DNA from: Bacteroidota bacterium
Lineage (GTDB): Bacteria > CLD3 > SB21
Direction of reading: 5' to 3'
Assembly (NCBI GenBank): GCA_020438245.1
Contig: JAGQUY010000570.1
Location: 1-5,659 of the forward strand
DNA: 5,659 nt
Below, one piece after another: positions 1-5,494 of this stretch. Both the position numbers and the translations under genes were made by a program. Under the pieces are notes generated by a model. It saw only the letters and a program-made list of their open reading frames with translations. It had not been told where the DNA came from and did not search any database. Position 1 is the first letter of the stretch. Each line of letters starts with the position of its first letter.

Positions 1-250
1 CGAAATAGCCAACAATACGGAGTACGGCTTGACCGGAGCGGTATACACGAAGAACCGCAAGAAAATAGAACGTGCCAAACAGGAATTCCACGTCGGGAAC
101 CTGTACTTCAACCGCAAATGTACCGGAGCCCTCGTTGGCGTCCATCCGTTCGGCGGATTCAATATGTCGGGCACCGACTCCAAAGCCGGCGGCCGCGATT
201 ACCTGATGCTTTTCACCCAAGCGAAACTCTGGAGTGAAAAGCTGAAGTAG
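1..250 (+). CDS. pruA: Delta-1-pyrroline-5-carboxylate dehydrogenase (L-glutamate gamma-semialdehyde dehydrogenase), C-terminal part
   Basis: This is the 3' end of a gene whose start lies outside the window; the first complete codon begins at base 2, and 82 residues precede the stop. The enzyme is an NAD(P)-dependent aldehyde dehydrogenase that oxidises glutamate gamma-semialdehyde to glutamate, the second step of proline breakdown and also part of arginine breakdown, in the cytoplasm. The visible part carries the family's C-terminal signature: NLYFNRKCTGALVG followed by PFGGFNMSGTDSKAGG (about residues 35-66 of the visible fragment), then FTQAK near the end. The FGGFNMSGTDSKAGG stretch separates the P5C dehydrogenase branch from general aldehyde dehydrogenases. 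The catalytic cysteine and glutamate are upstream and cannot be checked. Family members are usually around 510-550 residues, so roughly 85% of the gene is missing. An open start at TTG 29 is not a real start, because coding sequence continues upstream in the same frame. A hairpin terminator follows. Confidence 0.93.
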   Translation, partial: EIANNTEYGLTGAVYTKNRKKIERAKQEFHVGNLYFNRKCTGALVGVHPFGGFNMSGTDSKAGGRDYLMLFTQAKLWSEKLK

Positions 251-278
251 GTTCCTTGCAGGCATAACGATCTTCAAC

Positions 279-306
279 CGGGCGGTCTGTGCAGGCCGCC
301 CGTTTC
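279..306 (+). terminator. Rho-independent terminator after the P5C dehydrogenase gene
   Basis: A GC-rich inverted repeat (279-288 with 293-302) forms a 10-bp stem, with one G-T pair, around a 4-base loop (GTGC). It sits 28 bases after the stop codon. The following T run is short (TTTC), so termination may be less efficient than at the next terminator. Confidence 0.7.
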
Positions 307-397
307 TATGTACGGCAGGCCAAAAACTTTTTTCTTGTTCCTTGGCTGTGCGTATGCCATATTTCTTTCGACCCATCTACGTTCTATCAAAAAAACA

Positions 398-403
398 GGA
401 GGA
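398..403 (+). promoter_or_regulatory. Strong ribosome binding site deciding the start at 407
   Basis: A perfect AGGAGG lies three bases before ATG 407. It is the only full Shine-Dalgarno sequence in the window; the other genes have weak sites (GGA before 880, GGGG before 3539) or none. It rules out the longer reading frame from 308. Confidence 0.85.
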
Positions 404-406
404 TTT

Positions 407-802
407 ATGGCCAAGAAACTCATCATCGGCACGGTTGCGGTATTCGTCGCATGGTCCGTACTCGACTTTGTTCTGCATGGGGTATTGCTTCAGAAAGCGT
501 ACGCGGATACGGCCAGTCTGTGGCGGCCCATGGAAGAAATGAAAATGGGTGTCATGTACACCGTCACGCTCATCGCGTCAGTCACCTTCGTGTTCTTATA
601 TGCAAAGATGGTTACGAAGACAGGCTTAAATTCCGGACTTCTCTACGGCCTGCTCATCGGTATTCTTTGGGGCGTCTCGTTCGGATATGGCACCTACTCC
701 GTGATGCCTATCCCCTACTATATGGCCATGACCTGGTTTTTCGGCACCATCGTTGAGTGCACCGTAGCCGGCGCGTTGGTCGGTCTGCTGGTAAAGGACT
801 AA
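407..802 (+). CDS. Small four-helix integral membrane protein of unknown function
   Basis: A 131-residue hydrophobic protein with four likely membrane helices at about residues 5-28, 48-66, 75-94 and 104-128. Its start at 407 is set by a perfect AGGAGG at 398-403; an upstream in-frame ATG at 308 has no such site and would add a non-membrane leader overlapping the preceding terminator. Helix 1 contains polar residues (Asp20, His24) in a WSVLDFVLHG context. The first loop carries a conserved-looking SLWRPMEEMK segment (about 37-46), and helix 3 is glycine-rich. The even helix number places both ends on the same side, probably cytoplasmic given the MAKK start. The pattern resembles DUF1761-type small membrane proteins, but I cannot confirm family membership, and no catalytic motif is visible. 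The gene is flanked by terminators on both sides, so it is probably transcribed alone. Confidence 0.85.
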   Translation: MAKKLIIGTVAVFVAWSVLDFVLHGVLLQKAYADTASLWRPMEEMKMGVMYTVTLIASVTFVFLYAKMVTKTGLNSGLLYGLLIGILWGVSFGYGTYSVMPIPYYMAMTWFFGTIVECTVAGALVGLLVKD

Positions 803-826
803 CGGAGAGTACATAGTATAGTAGTT

Positions 827-853
827 GGCCGGTCGACCACCGGCCTTTTTTTT
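827..853 (+). terminator. Rho-independent terminator after the four-helix membrane protein
   Basis: A 7-bp perfect stem (GGCCGGT 827-833 with ACCGGCC 839-845) encloses a 5-base loop and is followed immediately by eight T residues (846-853). It begins 25 bases after the stop of the upstream gene and separates it from the transporter gene at 880. Confidence 0.93.
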
Positions 854-879
854 ATTCCTGATCAACCGATTGGAAATCT

Positions 880-1332
880 ATGCGCGATTACATTTTATAC
901 GCTGTGCTTTCCGGCCTTGCATGGGGTATCGGCGGATATTTTGAAAAAACCGGTTTGAAAGCGCTCGGCATCCCGCCCATTGCCGGCATCTCTTTGAGAA
1001 CAGCCGTCGCTTTGGTGGTACTGGGGCTTTTGTCCATACCGGCCTGGAAAGGTATTGAACATCCTCAGGATGTCACTGCTTGGATCATGATCGTAATCGC
1101 AGGAGGCATCGTGGCCGGCAGTTTGGGCATGTGGAGCTTTTATAAATCCATCGCAAGAACGGACAATCTGGGCGTCACGCTGGCAATCGCGTTTTCCGTT
1201 TCGCCCTTGGCGGGAACTGCCGTCGGTTTGCTCAAAGGAAACCAGCCGATGGACTTGAAAACGGCGGCGGGCATGCTGCTCATCGTAGCCGGTATCGTGG
1301 TGCTGCAGCTTTCCCATCGACCGGCAAGGTAG
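880..1332 (+). CDS. Half-size EamA/DMT-superfamily transporter (single EamA domain)
   Basis: A 150-residue membrane protein with five predicted helices at about residues 4-20, 31-54, 66-87, 97-118 and 126-144, the size of one EamA repeat. Most drug/metabolite transporter (DMT) proteins have two such repeats in about 300 residues. Recognisable features are the N-terminal LSGLAWGIGGYFEKTGL segment, the S-F-Y-K-S-I-A-R-T end of helix 3, and the last helix with AAGMLLIVAGIVVLQL. Single-repeat members are known and are thought to work as dimers. The substrate cannot be told. Lysine and arginine are spread over both sides: about 4 on the N-terminal side (R2, K57, K119, K127) and about 6 on the other (K23, K27, K89, R93, R147, R150). 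ATG 880 is preceded only by a weak GGA-type ribosome binding site. The gene follows a strong terminator; no clear promoter of its own was found in the 26-base gap. No terminator separates it from the downstream kinase. Confidence 0.88.
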   Translation: MRDYILYAVLSGLAWGIGGYFEKTGLKALGIPPIAGISLRTAVALVVLGLLSIPAWKGIEHPQDVTAWIMIVIAGGIVAGSLGMWSFYKSIARTDNLGVTLAIAFSVSPLAGTAVGLLKGNQPMDLKTAAGMLLIVAGIVVLQLSHRPAR

Positions 1333-1346
1333 GTTCCAGATTTCTT

Positions 1347-1375
1347 TTGACCCCACGACGATTTATGATTATGAT
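1347..1375 (+). promoter_or_regulatory. Sigma70-type promoter of the kinase-glycosylase-hydrolase unit
   Basis: TTGACC (1347-1352) matches five of six bases of the -35 consensus. It is followed after exactly 17 bases by TATGAT (1370-1375), which matches five of six of the -10 consensus. Transcription would begin around 1382, so it lies just after, not before, the first possible ATG of the kinase at 1381. Confidence 0.65.
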
Positions 1376-1410
1376 TTGGCATGTCCTCTGAATTCCTTGG
1401 CCGAAATAGC

Positions 1411-3537
1411 ATGGACGGTATCCGATCACGACTTTTTCAACTTCTGATCGAACCTCGTTCTCCATCCGGAAATGTAGGAACGAGAATTCAAGCAAGGTTG
1501 CTGTCCCTGATTTTGATCATCATGATCGCCCTGTTTTCCGGAATCGATTGGTACCGATTCAGTCAAAATCCCGAGGTTAACATTCCATGGATCGGTTACT
1601 TCCTTCTGATTATTTCGTACATCCTCAATAAAGGGGGACAATACAAAATTGCCTCTTTTTTGACGGCGGCCATGTTTCCCACGGTCATTTTCTCGGATAT
1701 TTTTCTTCACGCCGACACGGTAAGTTTTACCACTTCAAGTTACCTGATCGCGGGATTGGCTTTTGCGAGTCTGCTGTTGTCGTTCCGAGGGCTCTTGACG
1801 CTCTCCCTCATCAATACCGTGGGCCTCTTCGCTGCACCGTATTTTCAGCCCATCGCAATGGAACCGGGAAAAAGCATTATTGGTCTTGTTGCGGCACATA
1901 CGTTGGCCTCCTTTTTTCTCCTTTCTTTCATGTTTCTGCGGAACCGCATCGAGAAATTGCGGCAGGCAGAACTCATCGAATCACTGACGGCCAAACGGCA
2001 TGCCGAGGAAAATCTGCGAAAACAGGAAGCCTTCCAGGAACGGGTATTGTACACGTCGCCTTTGCTCATCTATGTGTATGACCTCAACGAACACCGGCTC
2101 GTCTTTATCAGCAAGAGTCTCGCACAGCATCTTGGACACACGGCAGAGGATGAACTGCAGGCTTCCTTCCTTACGAAATATCTGCACCCCGATGACCGCG
2201 GTATCCTTGAACAAAATCCGGAGAATTGGCAATCGGTAACAGACGAGGAACTTAGGGAAACTGAGTTCCGTTTTATGGACGCCACCGGCAGGTGGAGGAT
2301 CTTTCATTCCACCCGGGCCATTTTCTTGCGGGACGCGAACGGCATGGTCACACAAATTATCGGGGCAGCGTTGGATATCACGGAGAGAAGGGCTCTGGAA
2401 GACCGCCTGCATCATGTTCAGAAATTGGAAACCCTCGGCCAGTTGGCGGGCGGTGTGGCTCACGACTTCAACAACATGCTCACACCGATCATCGGATACT
2501 CGGAACTTTTGCTGATGGACCTGGTGCGCGGAGATGCCAACTACGATGAACTCAAATCCATAGTCGAGGCCGGACACAAAGCAAAGATAATCACCCAACA
2601 GTTATTGTCTTTCAGCCGGAAGCAGGTCCTCGAATTCAGAAACCTTGACCTCAATCAGACGATCAAGGATTTCCAGAAGATTTTGCGTCGAACAATCAGG
2701 GAAAACATAGATATCCGGTATTCGATGGAAACGCCAACTGCACCGGTCTGTGCAGACAACTCCGGACTCGAACAAATTCTGATGAATCTTTCTGTCAACG
2801 CCCAGGATGCCATGCCGGACGGGGGCATGCTGAGCATTGAAACGTCGACCATTGAAATCGAAGAATCCCACGCGGCTTCCATGCCCGGACTTGAACCCGG
2901 CTCCTACGTAAGCCTCAAAGTTGGTGACAGCGGAACAGGCATGGATGCACAAACCGTAAAACGGGTTTTCGAGCCCTTTTTTACAACCAAGGAAGAGGGG
3001 AAAGGTACCGGACTGGGTCTTGCAACCGTATATGGTATCGTAAAACAACACGGCGGCCATATCAGCGTATACAGCGAAGTGGGTCATGGAACGACGTTCA
3101 GGATCTATTTACCTCTGGTAAATGCGGATGCGTTGGAAACCAAGGTTGACACCGCGGAATTGAGAAAAAAGGGATCAGGAACTATATTGGTCGTCGAAGA
3201 CGACGAAATGGCCCGCCAAATGGTCTGCCGCGCGCTGCGTCAACACGGCTTCGACACGATCGACTTCGGCGACCCGATGGAGTGTGTTGAGTCATTCCGA
3301 TCCAATTCACACCGGGTACGATTGCTCGTGACGGATATTATTATGCCGGGAATGAACGGCAAAGAATTGTACGCGGAACTCAAAAACCTCGACGGATCTT
3401 TGAAGGTGGCCTACATGTCGGGCTATTCGGATAATATTATTTCACATCATGGTATTCTTGAAGAAGGCGCCTTTCTCATACCCAAACCGTTCACCATCAG
3501 CACGTTGATGAATAAGATCAACGAAGCACTGGGGTAA
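1411..3537 (+). CDS. Membrane-bound hybrid sensor histidine kinase (6TM-PAS-HisKA-HATPase-REC)
   Basis: Numbered from the first possible ATG (1381) the protein has 718 residues; I prefer ATG 1411 (708 residues), because the promoter at 1347-1375 would start transcription near 1382. Neither start has a clear ribosome binding site. In 1381-based numbering: six likely membrane helices (about 41-56, 68-83, 88-108, 119-135, 137-155, 165-187), a charged linker likely to be coiled coil (188-215), and a PAS domain (about 214-338) ending in DITERR. HisKA follows, with phosphoacceptor His361 in the HDFNN motif. The ATPase domain has its N box around Asn469-Asn473, G1 DSGTG (516-520), F box FEPFF (530-534) and G2 GTGLGL (542-547). 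The receiver (about 600-718) has the acidic pair Asp607/Asp608, phosphoacceptor Asp652, Ser680 and Lys702. All catalytic residues are present. It should sense a signal at the membrane or through PAS and pass phosphate from His361 to Asp652. No DNA-binding or enzymatic output domain is attached, and no separate phosphotransfer protein or regulator is encoded nearby. The six-helix module matches no sensor domain I can name. Confidence 0.92.
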   Translation: MDGIRSRLFQLLIEPRSPSGNVGTRIQARLLSLILIIMIALFSGIDWYRFSQNPEVNIPWIGYFLLIISYILNKGGQYKIASFLTAAMFPTVIFSDIFLHADTVSFTTSSYLIAGLAFASLLLSFRGLLTLSLINTVGLFAAPYFQPIAMEPGKSIIGLVAAHTLASFFLLSFMFLRNRIEKLRQAELIESLTAKRHAEENLRKQEAFQERVLYTSPLLIYVYDLNEHRLVFISKSLAQHLGHTAEDELQASFLTKYLHPDDRGILEQNPENWQSVTDEELRETEFRFMDATGRWRIFHSTRAIFLRDANGMVTQIIGAALDITERRALEDRLHHVQKLETLGQLAGGVAHDFNNMLTPIIGYSELLLMDLVRGDANYDELKSIVEAGHKAKIITQQLLSFSRKQVLEFRNLDLNQTIKDFQKILRRTIRENIDIRYSMETPTAPVCADNSGLEQILMNLSVNAQDAMPDGGMLSIETSTIEIEESHAASMPGLEPGSYVSLKVGDSGTGMDAQTVKRVFEPFFTTKEEGKGTGLGLATVYGIVKQHGGHISVYSEVGHGTTFRIYLPLVNADALETKVDTAELRKKGSGTILVVEDDEMARQMVCRALRQHGFDTIDFGDPMECVESFRSNSHRVRLLVTDIIMPGMNGKELYAELKNLDGSLKVAYMSGYSDNIISHHGILEEGAFLIPKPFTISTLMNKINEALG

Positions 3538-3538
3538 A

Positions 3539-4207
3539 ATGCATCCCATCGTCTCGTTTTTCCGCACGGAACTCAAAAAACTCGCCAACCCCGTCAAATC
3601 TGCTCAAATGAAAGCGTATATGAAAAACGTGCAGGATTTCTACGGCGTTCCGAGTCCCCAACGCAGGGAGATCTTGAAGGAAGGGATGACGCGGTATCCG
3701 ATCACGACGTTGACAGACTACAAAGACGTCACCTGGGAGTTGTGGAACGGAACTTATCGGGAGGACCGCTACATGGCCCTCGACCTGTCGCGGAAGCTGA
3801 AGAAATTCCGGATCGACGACGCCATGCCGCTGTTTGTGCGCATGCTGAAGCAGTCGGACAACTGGGATCTCGTGGACGAACTTTCCGTGCATCAGATCGG
3901 TGAGATGTTCCTGACCAACCGAAAACACGAAGCCCTTGCCAAGAAATGGGCAACCGACAAAAATTTCTGGCTTCGTCGGGCGTCGATTCTAGTACATCAC
4001 AATCACCGTAAAAAAACGAACCTTCCCCTTCTGGAAAAGACGATCGTACGCATGATGCATGAAAAAGAATTCTTCATCCGAAAAGCGATCGGATGGATCC
4101 TCCGCCAATACGCCAAGACCGATCCCAAGTGGGTGCTCCGCTTCGTCAAAACCCACGAGCACGAACTCTCCGGACTAAGCAAAAGGGAAGCCCTGAAGCA
4201 TCTGTAG
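3539..4207 (+). CDS. alkD: AlkD-family DNA alkylation repair glycosylase
   Basis: A 222-residue, largely helical protein of the DNA alkylation repair (AlkC/AlkD) family; Bacillus cereus AlkD, the reference member, has about 237. AlkD enzymes remove cationic alkylated bases such as 3-methyl- and 7-methyl-purines by holding DNA on HEAT-like repeats, without flipping the base into a pocket. The residues that matter in B. cereus AlkD (Trp109, Asp113, Arg148, Trp187) have clear counterparts: Trp109 and Asp113 in NWDLVD, Arg147 in WLRRASI, and Trp186 in FIRKAIGWILRQYAK. The family's final KRE-ALKHL-type ending is also present, so the enzyme appears complete and active. ATG 3539 begins one base after the kinase stop, with GGGG at 3531-3534 as a possible ribosome binding site, so translation is probably coupled to the kinase. 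No promoter of its own is evident. A hairpin spans its stop codon. Confidence 0.93.
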   Translation: MHPIVSFFRTELKKLANPVKSAQMKAYMKNVQDFYGVPSPQRREILKEGMTRYPITTLTDYKDVTWELWNGTYREDRYMALDLSRKLKKFRIDDAMPLFVRMLKQSDNWDLVDELSVHQIGEMFLTNRKHEALAKKWATDKNFWLRRASILVHHNHRKKTNLPLLEKTIVRMMHEKEFFIRKAIGWILRQYAKTDPKWVLRFVKTHEHELSGLSKREALKHL

Positions 4208-4212
4208 GGCTT
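4188..4212 (+). other. Inverted repeat across the AlkD stop codon
   Basis: AAGCCCT (4188-4194) and AGGGCTT (4206-4212) form a perfect 7-bp stem with an 11-base loop, and the TAG stop (4205-4207) lies at the base of the loop and the 3' arm. No T run follows, so it is not a classical terminator. It could act as a processing or stability element or a weak attenuator before the hydrolase gene. The pairing is seen directly; the role is inference. Confidence 0.45.
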
Positions 4213-4247
4213 GGAACATTGCCGTCGGTCGGTCGTAGAAGAGCGTC

Positions 4248-5192
4248 ATGAAATGGTTCGTGTCCGCTTGTCTTATACTCTCACTGACTGCCTGCACGGT
4301 ATTTATGGAAACCCGCCAACCGCCGTATACAGCGCACGGGTTTTCTTCCCGGAGTTCGGGTGAGGTGCAGGTACTCTGGATAGGCCACTCAACGGTCCTG
4401 CTGCGCCTCTACGACAAGTGGGTCCTTACGGACCCCAACTTCAGTACCCGGGTCGGACTCGTGGTCAAACGCTTTTATTATCCGGGTGCTGACCTCGATT
4501 CACTACCGTCGATGGATGCCGTTCTTATTTCTCATACGCACATGGATCACCTGGATCGGCCCAGCTTGTCGCGTCTTAAAATCAAGGGCCGTGTTGCGGT
4601 TCCGGCCGGTGCTGCGATGTATCTGCCCTCCGACGTCGAACGTCTGGCGACAGAGTTTTCTCCATGGGACACCCTCTCGGTCGACGGACTTCGGATCACG
4701 GCCGTTCCTGCGAATCACTTCGGCGGCCGTTATGTTGTCGACAATTTCTTGGACGGTCATCCCTATACGGGCTATGTGCTGGAGTATCGTGATATCACGA
4801 TTTACTTCGCAGGAGACACCGGCTACGACGACTCCACGTTTGTCCGAATCGGGAAGCAATTTCATATCGATCTGGCGCTGATTCCTATCGGTCCGACAAG
4901 CTCCATATCGGCCGAAGGGTTCGGCAATCCGGTCCACGTGAACGCCAGAGGAGCACTCCGGATATTCAAAGACCTGCAGGCGTCCTATATGGTGCCGATC
5001 CACTATGGTACTTTTTACAGGCCGATGGACATGGAGTTGAGACGCCTGGCAGATGCCATGAGAGACTCCGGAGTCGAAAATGGAATTCTCGTTCCGAAAA
5101 TCGGTCAACCTGTTTCCGCCGGTATTCGATTGAGTAAACTGGTCATCACCTCCGACGGAACCTATTCAGATGGACTAGGTCCACACCGGTAA
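4248..5192 (+). CDS. Lipoprotein metallo-beta-lactamase-fold hydrolase (NAPE-PLD/UlaG-like)
   Basis: A 314-residue protein. Its first 16 residues form a lipoprotein signal: MKWF, a short hydrophobic stretch, then the lipobox LTAC with Cys16 as the lipidated residue. Thr at the next position would permit outer-membrane sorting under enterobacterial rules. The mature part is a metallo-beta-lactamase fold of the group containing NAPE-hydrolysing phospholipase D and UlaG. It begins with VLWIGHSTVLL and LTDPNFSTR, followed by the metal-binding motif HTHMDH (His96, His98, Asp100, His101), NHFGGR (His157), FAGDTGYD (Asp190), PVHVNA (His230) and PIHYGTF (His252). All expected metal ligands are present, so a di-metal hydrolase is likely. 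Relatives cleave phosphodiesters or lactones; the substrate here is unknown, though lipid anchoring suggests a substrate outside the cytoplasm or at the membrane. ATG 4248 is 40 bases after the AlkD stop, with only a weak purine-rich stretch (AGAAGAG) as ribosome binding site. It probably shares the upstream transcript. Confidence 0.9.
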   Translation: MKWFVSACLILSLTACTVFMETRQPPYTAHGFSSRSSGEVQVLWIGHSTVLLRLYDKWVLTDPNFSTRVGLVVKRFYYPGADLDSLPSMDAVLISHTHMDHLDRPSLSRLKIKGRVAVPAGAAMYLPSDVERLATEFSPWDTLSVDGLRITAVPANHFGGRYVVDNFLDGHPYTGYVLEYRDITIYFAGDTGYDDSTFVRIGKQFHIDLALIPIGPTSSISAEGFGNPVHVNARGALRIFKDLQASYMVPIHYGTFYRPMDMELRRLADAMRDSGVENGILVPKIGQPVSAGIRLSKLVITSDGTYSDGLGPHR

Positions 5193-5403
5193 GAGAAAAG
5201 CATCTCTCAAGCAGTCCGATTGGGTGAACGCTTCGAGAAGCGTACCCGCCATTCGGCGAGTTCTTTCCGCTTTCGCACACTCCTGCATGACCCTCGTCAT
5301 GGTAAATCTGGCCATAAAAACCCTAGCTTGCGCTTGATAATAAATCGTCCAAAACGCCTGAAAATCAACTGTTGAGCCCGGTTTCATGTATACTAATTAG
5401 ATG
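5193..5403. other. Intergenic stretch with a strong hairpin, no convincing gene
   Basis: About 210 bases between the hydrolase stop and the next promoter. The first part holds hairpins (see 5222-5247, and CGCC/GGCG arms at 5247-5258). No RNA gene or repeat family is recognised. A minus-strand open frame (5175-5387) exists but looks unlike a real gene. Confidence 0.5.
5222..5247 (+). other. Stable hairpin downstream of the hydrolase gene
   Basis: ACGCTT (5228-5233) pairs with AAGCGT (5238-5243) around the loop CGAG. The stem continues as GGGT (5222-5225) with ACCC (5244-5247), skipping a two-base GA bulge, giving 10 bp in total. It starts 30 bases after the stop codon. There is no T run, so it may be a Rho-dependent 3' end, an mRNA-protecting structure or part of a small RNA; none of these is proven. 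Confidence 0.5.
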
Positions 5404-5433
5404 TTGACTCATTCTCATACTCTCTTATATTTG
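5404..5433 (+). promoter_or_regulatory. Promoter of the secreted beta-helix protein gene
   Basis: TTGACT (5404-5409), a 16-base spacer and TATATT (5426-5431) fit a sigma70-type promoter, each box matching five of six consensus bases. The same bases also fit the Bacteroidota pattern: TATATTTG (5426-5433) matches TAnnTTTG exactly, with TTG 19 bases upstream. The surrounding DNA is AT-rich (34 of 50 bases in 5391-5440). Transcription would start near 5438-5440. Confidence 0.6.
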
Positions 5434-5494
5434 ATGTCCCATGCGAAAATATGTTAGATTCGAAGTGAAAATAGCTGCCGGTTTGTTAAAACGA

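Noticed and set aside
335..363. Possible promoter TTGTTC-17 bp-CATATT before the four-helix protein gene
   Set aside because: The spacing is right but only three and four of the six bases match, which is too weak to list as a feature, although some promoter must exist in 303-397.
308..406. Upstream in-frame ATG at 308 extending the four-helix protein by 33 residues
   Set aside because: It starts five bases after the terminator stem with no ribosome binding site, while ATG 407 has a perfect one.
289..756. Plus-strand open frame of 155 codons overlapping the four-helix protein gene in another frame
   Set aside because: The translation is rich in Arg, His and Cys without domain character, begins inside the terminator hairpin, and is displaced by the frame with the AGGAGG site.
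895..1356. Minus-strand open frame of 153 codons opposite the EamA gene
   Set aside because: Polar, low-complexity-like translation opposite a clean five-helix transporter; no start signal.
1981..2598. Minus-strand open frame of 205 codons inside the kinase gene
   Set aside because: It is antisense to the PAS and HisKA coding region, whose protein has intact motifs. The length is explained by coding constraint on the opposite strand.
4503..5108. Minus-strand open frame of 201 codons inside the hydrolase gene
   Set aside because: It lies opposite a complete metallo-beta-lactamase-fold gene, has no family resemblance and no start signal.
5175..5387. Minus-strand open frame of 70 codons in the gap after the hydrolase gene
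   Set aside because: No ribosome binding site or promoter on that strand, no recognisable family, it overlaps the end of the hydrolase gene, and it runs antisense through the hairpins. It remains a remote possibility.
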